In this document: positions 55,734 through 64,000 of the stretch, piece after piece
Position numbering within the stretch: the first letter of the stretch is position 1
Layout: the number at the start of each line of letters is the position of its first letter
Assembly (NCBI RefSeq): GCF_001428245.1
Contig: NZ_LMRV01000034.1
Coordinates: forward strand, 1 to 64,000
Source of the DNA: Paenibacillus sp. Soil522
Lineage (GTDB): Bacteria > Bacillota > Bacilli > Paenibacillales > Paenibacillaceae
DNA: 64,000 nt
Direction of reading: 5' to 3'
The notes under the pieces: generated by a model
The model's input: only the letters and a program-made list of their open reading frames with translations
What the model was told of the DNA's origin: nothing
Database searches by the model: none
Translations under genes and position numbers: made by a program

Positions 55734-57518
55734 ATGTTTTTCTCGCTAAGAAGCCGGCTGATGGCGGCTTTCTCTTTGCTGCTTATCGTCCCGTTCATTA
55801 CGCTCGTGCTCGTGCTCAGCCAAGAGTCGTCCAAGCTTATTCGGCAATCGATCGAAACGTCGACTTCTCAGACGATCGAGCAATTTGGCTCACATGTCAA
55901 TACGTCTATGACGCAGGTTGAAGAAATCGGCAATCAAGTGATGAGCAACCGCGTGACGCAGGAATGGATCACGGCTCAAATGAGCCGGGAAAGCTCGGTA
56001 GAGGAGCGTCTTCTCGCCAAGCAAAAGCTGCTCGAGTATGTATCGTCGTATTCGATAAACAATTCCAGCGGTATCTCCATCGGGGTATTCTCTAACTTCG
56101 GCGGCGGTGTATGGACACAGGACCGCACCTATTTGGAGCAGGATTGGTATGCGCGGTTTATCGAAGAGGATAAGCGCTGGACGAAGGCGCATTCGGATCC
56201 CGACCAAGCGGATACGATAATGAAAGCCAGATTAGTTAACAGTTATATGCTTCCCTTGGTACAATTGCAATCGTTTACAAAATCAGGGTTTGTGAAAATC
56301 AATTATCCAACCTCTGTGCTGCGGGATGCTATCGAGAAAATCCGTTTTGGAGAAACCGGCCGGGCCTACCTGCTGGCCTCGGACGGCAGCAGCGTGCTTA
56401 ACCAGCAGCTGCCGGAGGAAAGTGTGTCGATATTGTCGGCAGGCCTTGCAGAAATTAAAGCGGCGCAGAGCAATGCGACGAGCGGTGTCTTTCCGATTAA
56501 GAGAGAAGATGACAGCTATTTATTGTTTTATCGATATTTTGAAGAGCAGGACTGGTATGTAATCGGAGAGGTTCCCGAGAAGGAGCTGTTCGTAAAGATC
56601 GATCAAATCCGCCGGACGATGCTGTTTATTAGCCTGATATTGCTGATGCTTGTTATTCTTGTCGCATTCTGGCTCTCCTACGGCATTACAAGACCGCTTA
56701 CGTCGATGGCCAGAGCGATGAAGCATGTCGAGCGGGGAGAATTTGCGCAAGCCTTCAGCATGATGCCGTCCGTTCGCACCGGTCATAGCGAGGTCGGCTA
56801 CGTGACGAGGGTATTCGAAAATATGACGACAAGGCTGCGCTATTTGATAGAGACGGAGTTCGAGACGAATCTGCGACGCAAAAATGCAGAGTATAAGGCA
56901 CTGCTGCTGCAAATCAATCCGCATTTTTTTAACAACACGTTAGAAATTATAAGCGGGCTTGCCGCAATGAAAAAAAATGACGTATTGATGGACGCGACGG
57001 AGGCGCTGGGGCAAATGATGCGATACTCGCTTAATTTAAATAGTGATTTGGTTAAGGTGAAGGAAGAGATGAACTATATTCGCGATTATTTGTTCATCCT
57101 GCAGCTGCGTTACGAGGAACGGCTTCATGTCGAGATTGAAGAGGATATGGCAGCCAGTCAACTGATGATTGCGAAATTTATATTGCAGCCGATCGTAGAG
57201 AATGCTGTTAAATACAGCTTGGAGGAGAGCGGCGTAGCGAAAATTTCGCTCCAAGTGAGAACGGAGCAGGACCGTCTTCACATTGCCGTGGCAGACAACG
57301 GGATCGGCATGGATGCTGCATTAATCGCGCATTTAATGGGAGAGCTGAGCAATGCGGATTCGGTCGATATTTTGAACAGCGGCGGGGACAGCATCGGACT
57401 GCGAAATGTGCTGGCGCGCTGCCGGCTATATTATGGGGAGCAGCTTAAGGTTAGCATTGAATCGAGGCGCGGCGAAGGGACTGAAATTCGAATCAGTATT
57501 CCCGCGGTTAAGGGGTGA
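55734..57518 (+). CDS. YesM/LytS-type sensor histidine kinase
   Basis: The 594-residue membrane kinase has helix 1 (8-28), an extracellular Cache-like sensor (30-285), helix 2 near 300, HAMP, a HisKA_7TM/His_kinase domain with LLLQINPHFFNN (His397) and an HATPase domain with ENAVKYSLE and DNGIGM. ATG 55734 has GGAGGG 9 nt upstream. Paired with the next gene and preceded by a sugar-binding lipoprotein, it is likely a carbohydrate-sensing system. Confidence 0.9.
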   Translation: MFFSLRSRLMAAFSLLLIVPFITLVLVLSQESSKLIRQSIETSTSQTIEQFGSHVNTSMTQVEEIGNQVMSNRVTQEWITAQMSRESSVEERLLAKQKLLEYVSSYSINNSSGISIGVFSNFGGGVWTQDRTYLEQDWYARFIEEDKRWTKAHSDPDQADTIMKARLVNSYMLPLVQLQSFTKSGFVKINYPTSVLRDAIEKIRFGETGRAYLLASDGSSVLNQQLPEESVSILSAGLAEIKAAQSNATSGVFPIKREDDSYLLFYRYFEEQDWYVIGEVPEKELFVKIDQIRRTMLFISLILLMLVILVAFWLSYGITRPLTSMARAMKHVERGEFAQAFSMMPSVRTGHSEVGYVTRVFENMTTRLRYLIETEFETNLRRKNAEYKALLLQINPHFFNNTLEIISGLAAMKKNDVLMDATEALGQMMRYSLNLNSDLVKVKEEMNYIRDYLFILQLRYEERLHVEIEEDMAASQLMIAKFILQPIVENAVKYSLEESGVAKISLQVRTEQDRLHIAVADNGIGMDAALIAHLMGELSNADSVDILNSGGDSIGLRNVLARCRLYYGEQLKVSIESRRGEGTEIRISIPAVKG

Positions 57519-57523
57519 GAGAC

Positions 57524-59140
57524 GTGTACAGCATTATTATAGTCGATGATGAAGCGGGTGTACGGAACAGCATAAAAGCGAAAATCGATTGGAACGCCGC
57601 CGGCTTTCAAATCGAGGCTGAAGCGTCGAACGGCGAGGAAGCGCTGGCGCTTCTGCAGGAGCGCCGCCTTCCGGACGTGCTGATAACCGATATCCGCATG
57701 CCGCAGATGGATGGCATCGGGCTGATTACGGCTTGCAAGCGATTGTATCCGTCGCTCAAACTCGTCGTATTATCCGGTTATTCCGATTACGCTTATATGC
57801 AGGCAGCCATTCAGGCCGGCGTTAAGGATTATTTGCTGAAGCCGGTTGGCCGCAAGGAGCTGGCCGCACTGCTAGAGAAGCTGTCAGCAGAAATTGCTTT
57901 AGAGCAGACCGGTGAACAGCTGCAGCGGGCTGAGCAGCTGCAAAGAGAGCAGCAGCTGCTCTCCCTACAGGAGCAAATGCTGCTAAGGCTGGTCAAGGAG
58001 GAGTTTTACAGCCTCTTGCTTATTAAGGAAAGGCTGGAGCAGCTGCATTTGTCGGCGCTTATTGATGAGCAGCTTCAAGCCCAGTTCATTGCGGTCGAAA
58101 TGAGAGTGCCGACCGGCAGGCTTGGCGATGAACGCGAGCATATCGATCTGCTGCATATGGCTTTCCAGATGCTTTGCCGGGAAACGGCAAGCGGATATTC
58201 GGGCATTCATCCTTTCTACGATGCCAGCCATCCTACGATGATGCATTTTTTAGTGGAAATAGCGGAAGCGGGTGAAGGGGCCGATTGCACGGAACGGTTT
58301 ATTCGCCAAATTAAACAAAATATACAAAAGTATTTGAGGCTCGACTCCGTTATCGGAGTGGGAGAAAAGGTTAACGGCGTGCGGCTATTCAAAAACGGCT
58401 ATTCATCCAGCATGCTCTCGTGGAGCCGCAGCACGATTCACGGAACGAATGGAGCGGGTGACCCTGGGGTACAGGATTTGATAGCGGCTTTTTCGCCGGA
58501 AATAGAAAGGCAGCTTGTCGTGTCCGTGGAGAACGGCGACTACAAGTCCTATTCGGCGCTGATTGAGCGCATTATTCCGCGGGGGATCGATTATCCGATG
58601 TTTACCTTCACCTTTATCGCTTCGCGCATCCTGCTCCTTTTTCATTCTATCGCCAAAAAGTATGAAGCGGGGGAAGCGGTGCTGCAGAAGCGGATCTGGG
58701 ATTGTCAAATGACGATCGGTGACTTTCATTCGCGGGAGCAGGTACTCGGGCAGCTGGAGGAGCTTGCGCGTCTGGTCATGAAGGAAGCGCTGAAAACGCG
58801 GAGCTCAAGCGGTCAATCTATCGTGAAGGCCGTTCAAAAATATGTGGATGATAATTTTGCCTATGAGCTGACGTTGTCCTCGCTTGCAGGGATGTTCCAC
58901 CTTAACGAGACGTATTTGTCAGGCCTGTTCAAACAGCATGCAGGCGTGACATTCAGCGAGTACGTTACGAGCTTGCGGATGAACAAGGCGGGCGAGCTGC
59001 TCGCGCAAAGCGAGCTTAAGCTGACGGATATCGCGATGCTCGTCGGTATTTCCAGCTCCAGCTATTTCAGTACCTCCTTCAAAAAATATTACGGCATGAG
59101 TCCTAAGGAATACCGGGAACGGCAGCACGAGAAAACATGA
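57524..59140 (+). CDS. YesN-type response regulator with AraC DNA-binding domain
   Basis: The 538-residue regulator has an N-terminal receiver with phospho-acceptor Asp56 (LITDIRMPQMDG) and Lys in YLLKPVG, a long helical linker, and a C-terminal AraC double HTH (YELTLSSLAGMFHLNETYLSGLF; LTDIAMLVGISSSSYFSTSFKKYYGMSPKEYR). GTG 57524 is chosen since AAGGGGTGAG has a 6-nt spacing; GTG 57515 overlaps the kinase stop. Targets probably include sugar-uptake genes. Confidence 0.92.
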   Translation: MYSIIIVDDEAGVRNSIKAKIDWNAAGFQIEAEASNGEEALALLQERRLPDVLITDIRMPQMDGIGLITACKRLYPSLKLVVLSGYSDYAYMQAAIQAGVKDYLLKPVGRKELAALLEKLSAEIALEQTGEQLQRAEQLQREQQLLSLQEQMLLRLVKEEFYSLLLIKERLEQLHLSALIDEQLQAQFIAVEMRVPTGRLGDEREHIDLLHMAFQMLCRETASGYSGIHPFYDASHPTMMHFLVEIAEAGEGADCTERFIRQIKQNIQKYLRLDSVIGVGEKVNGVRLFKNGYSSSMLSWSRSTIHGTNGAGDPGVQDLIAAFSPEIERQLVVSVENGDYKSYSALIERIIPRGIDYPMFTFTFIASRILLLFHSIAKKYEAGEAVLQKRIWDCQMTIGDFHSREQVLGQLEELARLVMKEALKTRSSSGQSIVKAVQKYVDDNFAYELTLSSLAGMFHLNETYLSGLFKQHAGVTFSEYVTSLRMNKAGELLAQSELKLTDIAMLVGISSSSYFSTSFKKYYGMSPKEYRERQHEKT

Positions 59141-59223
59141 ATCTGATGTAAAAAGAAGGACGTTCGTCTTGCAATAAATACAGATTATAAGTGAGCATGC
59201 GAAAAAACATGCGCATCTTACAT

Positions 59224-59875
59224 TGGTATTGTTTGATAGCACCGCGGCGCTCCATTTCTTCGAAGTCTAGCCTAAATCACGAATACAAAGATCGCTTTTT
59301 TCAACCGTCTTCACTTGCCCAGAGCCGTATAATCCGTCATTGTTCTTGCCACTTCCCACGTCAACGTGCAAAAATGTACCGGTTATTAATTCATATTCCA
59401 GTTGAATTTTCATGCCCGATGCGTGTGCACTGCCACCCGATCCTTAATAGCGATCCGCGTATTGATCCGGGAGTTGAAAAACAGTGGAATCCAAAATCCG
59501 AATCCGTTTGATATACGCATCAACCGGTAAGGAATCGAGATAGAGGAAGCTATTTTTTCATGGAGAAGTGTAGAAAACAGGGATCGAGGAAACGCACATC
59601 CGATGCATTAAAACGTTGATTGAGACCTTCCGCGCTCATCGAAAGGTCGGTCCGTGCATCCAACTGACCACATAAACATGTGAGGGGTTTGGTGGATAGA
59701 TCTTCGTTGAAAAAGGCGCATAGCGAGATGAAATCTCGCGCAGTCAGTTTACGTATTCGACGGATAAAGCCTGTTTTTTTGGCAAGTGCCTCGAGCTGGG
59801 ATCGGGAAAATGTGATTGTAATTCTTGTGCCAGGAGCTGCATTTCATCACTGATAGAAAGAGGAGTTGGTTTCAT
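59224..59875 (-). pseudogene. Decayed IS4-family transposase
   Basis: Reading from 59875 down, the frame starts MKPTPLSISDEMQLLAQELQ, shifts to LAKKTGFIRRIRKLTARDF and SAEGLNQRFNASDVRF, hits a stop (TAG), then resumes as RIRILDSTVFQLPDQYADRY, stop, GSGGSAHASGMKIQLEYELI and KSDLCIRDLG, with a further shift to DFEEMERRGAIKQY. These segments are typical of IS4-family transposases, including the first catalytic Asp in LDSTVFQLP. There are at least three frameshifts or stops, and the C-terminal third is absent. No clear inverted ends were found. It fills most of the 850-bp gap. Confidence 0.85.
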
Positions 59876-59971
59876 AATAACCGTCCCGCCGCTTTAACAT
59901 GATAAGTATTGTCGGACTAATTCCCAGTATCCCTTACATAAACTAAATTAGGCGTAGACTACAGATGCAAA

Positions 59972-59980
59972 GGGGGGGGG
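59972..59980 (+). repeat. G9 homopolymer in the ribosome site of the GMC gene
   Basis: Nine G in a row precede AGAGTAGTC and ATG 59990, so the tract overlaps the Shine-Dalgarno region. Slippage here would change ribosome-site strength or spacing. Confidence 0.8.
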
Positions 59981-59989
59981 AGAGTAGTC

Positions 59990-61624
59990 ATGGCATTGAA
60001 AATATGGGTTGCCCGCAACAACGATACACTCCGAATCATAGCGGAACAGAAGCGTATATCGATTGATGATCTCATAACAGTTAATCCATCCATCGAATAC
60101 CCCGATCAGAACATCGCTGGTAAGCTGGTAAACCTTCCTTTCGTCACGGAATCGGACATGAGGCAAGCCGCTATTCCTCCGACTTGTCCCCAACCATCAG
60201 AATATATCGATAATTGGATTCCTTTGACTCCATTGGAAACCATGGCGGAAAACGAATACGATGTTCTCATTGTAGGTACAGGTGCCGGAGGAGGAACCAT
60301 GCTCTGGAGACTGTGCGAACAGTGGCGGAATAACGGTAAACGGATTGGCATTATTGAACGAGGAAGCATTGTTATGCCATCACATGGCCGCAACCTTCCT
60401 ATGATGAATCGTACTCGTCTTACACAATTATATCAATATGTATCAAAATCTTTGCAAGGCTCCTTACCGGAGTTTATAGGGGCAAGAGAAGTTATATGCC
60501 TTGGGGGAAGGACCGTGTTCTGGGATTTAGTTACTTCACGCCTGGATTTGTCCCTGCTTCCGGATTGGCCGGTTCCGCTTCGTGAAATGGACACCTATTA
60601 TGCCATGGCCGAACGGGTCATGAATGTCACCCAAGAATATGCCAAAGGGTCTTCGTTAACGGAGAGTTTGCTCACTCGACTACAAGAAGGCGGTTTTCCC
60701 GAATCGAGATATATGCCGATAGCTGCTGATCTTCAGCCGACAAAGTTCGGGGAAGTTCACGCGGATGTTTTTTTTAGTTCGTTTTCTCTGCTGGCTAAAG
60801 CTTCATTCCTCAGATCTTTCGATTTGGCTATAAATGCCCGTGCAGTTCAAGTGCTGGTCGATCAGGGGAAAGCAACCGGCGTCAAGGTCATGTCTCCGGA
60901 TATGAGATCTTTTATTCTCAAGGCAAAAACGGTCGTATTGTCGGCCAGTACGTATGAAACTCCGCGTTTGCTGCTCAATTCGGGTATCGAGGGAGGGGCG
61001 GTCGGCCATTACATGACCAATCAAGTTTTTATGCTGGCTCCCGGAAAAGTGAGGCGCAGCGAATTCACGGGCATTGCAGGAACTCTTGCCATATTAATTA
61101 CTGGAACGCCGGAAAAGCCCTATCAAATACGTCTAATAGGGCCGAGCGGTTATGATTGGTATCCATCTTCCGAAGAAAAACCGTTCATAGATGAGCTGGA
61201 CATACTTCTCCAATGTTTTGGCAAGATTGATCCGCGGTATGAAAACAGGGTCAGTCTCAACCCTAACAGAAAAGATGAATACGGAGTACCGGAAATAGAA
61301 GTATTCTTTTCTTTCAGTGAAGCAGAACATGCCGAAATTCAAAAGATGTTGGAAACTGTTAAGCAGATTTCTTCCGTCGTCGATATCACCATGGGTGAAG
61401 TCTGCCTTGTACCTACCGGAGATTTGCATCACACTTCGGGTACGTGCCGTATGGGGGATGATCCTTCGACATCGGTCACGGATCAGTACGGTCAAGTTCA
61501 CAGCATTTCCGGACTGTATGTGGCCGACAACAGTGTTTTGCCATTCATCGGGTCCGGAAATCCAACGTTGACAACAGTTGCGCTAGCCATTAGAACGGCA
61601 GATCATATCATCACGCTAGCGTGA
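59990..61624 (+). CDS. GMC-family FAD oxidoreductase with N-terminal LysM-like module
   Basis: The 544-residue protein starts with a LysM-like segment (residues 4-50: WVARNNDTLRIIAEQKRISI, then DDLITVNPSI and NIAGKLVNLP). A GMC oxidoreductase follows with the FAD motif VGTGAGGG at about 95-102, GGRTVFWD, HHTSGTCRMG (His480/481) and SGNPTLT (Asn524), the His-Asn catalytic pair. The active-site layout resembles pyranose oxidase and glycoside-3-oxidase relatives, so a sugar substrate is plausible. There is no signal peptide. LysM modules usually bind glycans or spore/cell-wall layers. The gene stands alone beside a transposase remnant, suggesting transfer. Confidence 0.8.
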   Translation: MALKIWVARNNDTLRIIAEQKRISIDDLITVNPSIEYPDQNIAGKLVNLPFVTESDMRQAAIPPTCPQPSEYIDNWIPLTPLETMAENEYDVLIVGTGAGGGTMLWRLCEQWRNNGKRIGIIERGSIVMPSHGRNLPMMNRTRLTQLYQYVSKSLQGSLPEFIGAREVICLGGRTVFWDLVTSRLDLSLLPDWPVPLREMDTYYAMAERVMNVTQEYAKGSSLTESLLTRLQEGGFPESRYMPIAADLQPTKFGEVHADVFFSSFSLLAKASFLRSFDLAINARAVQVLVDQGKATGVKVMSPDMRSFILKAKTVVLSASTYETPRLLLNSGIEGGAVGHYMTNQVFMLAPGKVRRSEFTGIAGTLAILITGTPEKPYQIRLIGPSGYDWYPSSEEKPFIDELDILLQCFGKIDPRYENRVSLNPNRKDEYGVPEIEVFFSFSEAEHAEIQKMLETVKQISSVVDITMGEVCLVPTGDLHHTSGTCRMGDDPSTSVTDQYGQVHSISGLYVADNSVLPFIGSGNPTLTTVALAIRTADHIITLA

Positions 61625-62016
61625 ATATTTCATGAGCATTTTTTTCATTTTGGGGGTGTAGGTATTTCTAACTTGATGGGCATGTGTAATCACCCCCATT
61701 TTAAGCAATAATTATCCATATCAACGGTATCAGAACAAAAAGAGTAGCTGATAGCGCTAAAAGCTATTTTGCTATTTCGCGTTCCAAATTCAAAAAGATG
61801 ACCCAAAATCCGGGGTCATCTTTTTTTATGTCCGCCTTCATAATGAAATCCCCGCCTCGATCATTAGTCCCAAAAACTTTGAAAGTCCTGACCCGAGCAT
61901 TCTGAAATTAGTGTGGATTTCTTTTTGATATATTGATCATGCAGCAGCAATTCAAAGTGCTTTCTCCCTGTTCCGGCAGGGCGGGAGAGCGGAAAAAACG
62001 AATTCGGGGGTTGGCC
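61625..62016 (+). other. Intergenic region with two hairpins
   Basis: The gap holds a GGGGGTG (61652-61658) / CACCCCC (61691-61697) inverted repeat just after the GMC stop and a clear terminator further on (described separately). After 61830 I see no supported ORF or clear promoter, apart from the ribosome site of the last gene. Confidence 0.5.
61792..61827 (+). terminator. Terminator downstream of the GMC gene
   Basis: AAAAAGATGACCC pairs with GGGTCATCTTTTT around an AAAATCCG-type loop, and the T-run reaches seven. Confidence 0.85.
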
Positions 62017-64000
62017 GTGAATAAAAATTGGATCTTTTACACCGTGATGGTTTCGCTTCTCATAGCAACGATAGGCGCGGCAGCAGTATTCTCCTACTCC
62101 GAGGAAGAAACCGCCGACGCGGTGGCATACAAGCTAACGGATGCAACGCGTCCGTCAGAAGGCATCCTGCTGGATGCCGGCAGCCTGAACGCCCCGCATA
62201 CGAGCGCGGGCATCCTTCCTGAGTGGAAAGGAAGACAGCATATCGCGCAGTGGAAGGAAGGCGAGAAGCTCGAATGGACGGTTAACGTTGCAGAAGAGGG
62301 AGATTATGAGCTATCCCTTGGCTACTATCCGCTAAAAGGAAACGGACAGCCGATCGAGTTCATGCTTTATGTAGACGGTGAAGCGATCTCTGATCCGTAT
62401 GCGCCGTTTGAGCTTAACCGATTGTTCTACGATGAGCCGGGCGCGCTTCGGAAAAGCGGCGGTAACGAGCTTCGGCCAAAGCAGCTTGAAGGAGAAGTTT
62501 GGCTCCACACGAAAGTGGCTGCTGCAGGAGAGATGGAGGATGGATCTTTGCGCCTCTCGCTGAAAAAGGGCGAGCATGTCATCAGGCTTGAAAATGTGAG
62601 AGAGAGCGCAGCCGTCGATTATCTCCAGCTGACAAAGGTAACGGATGCGCATGATTATGCGGATTACAAAGCGTCGAAAAATGCTGGCGCCGCTGCTGAA
62701 AACAGCAAAGCGTTCATTACGGTTCAAGCGGAGCACGCTTATGCCAAGTCGGCTTCGGGCTTGTTCCCGACCACCGACAGAACGTCGCCGTTAACGACGC
62801 CGTATAGTCCGACGCTGCTCCGAATCAATACGATCGGCGGCAGCAACTGGGACAGCCCGGGTCAGTGGATCAGCTATAAATTCGAGGCGCCGGAGGATGG
62901 CTGGTACAAAATCGGCATCCGCTATCACCAGAACAAGGTGAAAGGCTCATTCGTCTCCAGGAAGATCGAGCTGGACGGCAAATTGCCGTTTAAGGAAATG
63001 AATGCTGTACGTTTTCCTTATGAATTGAAGTGGAACATCATGGAGCTGGGCGAAGAAACAGGGGAGCCTTACCTTTACTATCTCGCGAAGGGCGAGCATG
63101 AGCTTAAGCTCGAGGTCACGCTCGGCGATATGGCGGGCGCAGTGAAAAATATTCAGCAAATGGTGTACGACCTCAATCAAATTTATCGCAAAATCGTGAT
63201 GATTACAGGCGTTAAGCCTGACGTCTACCGCGATTATGAAATTGACAAAAGCGTACCTGGCCTGATCGAACAGTTCCAGAAGCTTTCCGCTCAAATGAAA
63301 GAAGAGGCAAACAGGCTCGATGAGATGTCCGGACAAGGAAGCGCAGGCTCCAGAACGTTAAAACTGCTTGCTCTTCAGCTTAAAGGCTTCATCGACCGGC
63401 CGGACCAAATTCCGAAGCGGCTGGAAAATTACAAAACGAATATTACAGCTTTAGCAGATTGGATGCTCAGCGCCATGAAGCAGCCGCTGGAGCTTGATTA
63501 TTTGTATATTGCTGCTAAGGATAACGTACGGCCGAAGGAGGAAGCGGGGCTTCTTGCGCAAAGCGTACACGAGATTCGCGCGTTCGCAGGCTCGTTCCTG
63601 CAAAATTACGATTCGATGGAAGGCAGCGAGGATGCGGAGCGCTCCATCCAAGTATGGACGGGACTCGGCCGCGACCAAGCGTTTGTATTAAAACGGTTAA
63701 TTGATGAAACGTTCATTCCCGAAACCGGAATCAGCGTCAATCTGAATCTCGTCGGCACCTCTCTTGTAACGGCCGTCATGGCGGGCGAAGGGCCGGATGT
63801 CAATCTATTTACAAGCCGCGGCGATACGATGAATCTAGCCGTTCGCGGAGCGCTGACTCCGCTGGATCAGTATGGCGGGTTCGAGACGATGAAGAAGGAA
63901 TATATGGACTCTGCATTCGTTCCGTACCAGTACAAAGGCAGCACATTCGCCATACCGGATGAGCAGGAATTTTTTATGCTTTTCTACCGCAAAGACGTGT
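62017..64000 (+). CDS. Large extracellular solute-binding protein with carbohydrate-binding-like modules (partial, runs off window)
   Basis: An open frame of at least 661 codons starts at GTG 62017 (MNKNWIFYTVMVSLLIATIG) behind CGGGGG and is still open at the window end. After an N-terminal helix come two beta-rich modules (about 40-200 with GDYELSLGYY and LYVDGE; about 240-375 with DGWYKIGIRYHQN and KIELDGK) resembling CBM6/CBM35 domains, a helical region, and from about 565 a family 1-type solute-binding domain (NLVGTSLVTAVMAGEGPDVNLF). Such large binding proteins occur in Paenibacillus polysaccharide-uptake loci. The rest of the operon lies outside. Confidence 0.85.
   Translation, partial: MNKNWIFYTVMVSLLIATIGAAAVFSYSEEETADAVAYKLTDATRPSEGILLDAGSLNAPHTSAGILPEWKGRQHIAQWKEGEKLEWTVNVAEEGDYELSLGYYPLKGNGQPIEFMLYVDGEAISDPYAPFELNRLFYDEPGALRKSGGNELRPKQLEGEVWLHTKVAAAGEMEDGSLRLSLKKGEHVIRLENVRESAAVDYLQLTKVTDAHDYADYKASKNAGAAAENSKAFITVQAEHAYAKSASGLFPTTDRTSPLTTPYSPTLLRINTIGGSNWDSPGQWISYKFEAPEDGWYKIGIRYHQNKVKGSFVSRKIELDGKLPFKEMNAVRFPYELKWNIMELGEETGEPYLYYLAKGEHELKLEVTLGDMAGAVKNIQQMVYDLNQIYRKIVMITGVKPDVYRDYEIDKSVPGLIEQFQKLSAQMKEEANRLDEMSGQGSAGSRTLKLLALQLKGFIDRPDQIPKRLENYKTNITALADWMLSAMKQPLELDYLYIAAKDNVRPKEEAGLLAQSVHEIRAFAGSFLQNYDSMEGSEDAERSIQVWTGLGRDQAFVLKRLIDETFIPETGISVNLNLVGTSLVTAVMAGEGPDVNLFTSRGDTMNLAVRGALTPLDQYGGFETMKKEYMDSAFVPYQYKGSTFAIPDEQEFFMLFYRKDV

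Noticed and set aside
59191..59511. Plus-strand 106-codon ORF after the response regulator
   Set aside because: The minus strand clearly carries transposase fragments over the same bases; the plus ORF has no ribosome site.

Overview
This is a chromosomal window from a spore-forming, low-to-moderate GC member of the Bacillota, most probably Paenibacillus or a close relative. The evidence is a SpoVB homologue, T-box leaders on hisS and alaS, a CymR-type Rrf2 regulator, strong AGGAGG ribosome sites with many TTG/GTG starts, and a gene order that follows the yrv/yrr region of Bacillus subtilis: spoVB-comN-secDF-recJ-apt-relA-dtd-hisS-aspS-tcdA-rarA-cymR-iscS-(mnmA)-yrrD/yrrI-alaS-ireB-ruvX-DUF1292-mltG-U32-U32-PBP. 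No rRNA, tRNA or CRISPR array was seen.

Positions 1-17.5 kb are housekeeping: protein export (SecD and SecF as two genes), RecJ, purine salvage, the stringent response, D-aminoacyl-tRNA deacylase, a T-box-controlled hisS-aspS operon, the tRNA t6A-cyclising enzyme TcdA and RarA. A decayed gene remnant lies behind tcdA. From 17.5 to 26 kb come a CopC/CopD pair, a CNNM/CorC-type membrane protein, MnmA, and a CymR-cysteine desulfurase operon, then a PRC-barrel protein that appears to start at CTG and a YrrI-type permease. From 26 to 34 kb lie alaS and a conserved run of small regulators, RuvX, MltG and two U32 tRNA-hydroxylation proteins. The trmR methyltransferase found between mltG and the U32 genes in B. 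subtilis is absent here.

From 34 to 43 kb are a chemoreceptor behind a good sigma-D promoter, a class B penicillin-binding protein, a second AI-2E-type permease, a polysaccharide deacetylase with an extra C-terminal domain, and ilvD. From 43.6 to 48.5 kb there is a complete urease operon (ureABCFGD) without ureE. A near-perfect GlnR/TnrA-type box sits just upstream of its promoter, and UreG carries His-rich tails.

From 48.7 kb onwards the content is accessory: MarR and AraC regulators, a GH4 alpha-galactosidase-like enzyme, a DnaQ-like exonuclease, a 28-residue ORF, an MFS transporter with two cre-like sites, a sugar-binding lipoprotein/histidine kinase/response regulator cassette without permeases, the corpse of an IS4-family transposase, a GMC oxidoreductase with an N-terminal LysM-like module, and a large solute-binding protein with carbohydrate-binding-like modules that runs off the right edge.

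The features least explained by standard annotation are: the tandem hairpin repeats that end 2-3 nt before the ribosome site at two unrelated loci; the LysM-GMC fusion behind a G9 tract; the UreE-less urease with its nitrogen-control site; and several gene-decay or domain-loss events. I do not see a clearly new multigene system. The LysM-GMC gene and the hairpin repeats are the best leads.
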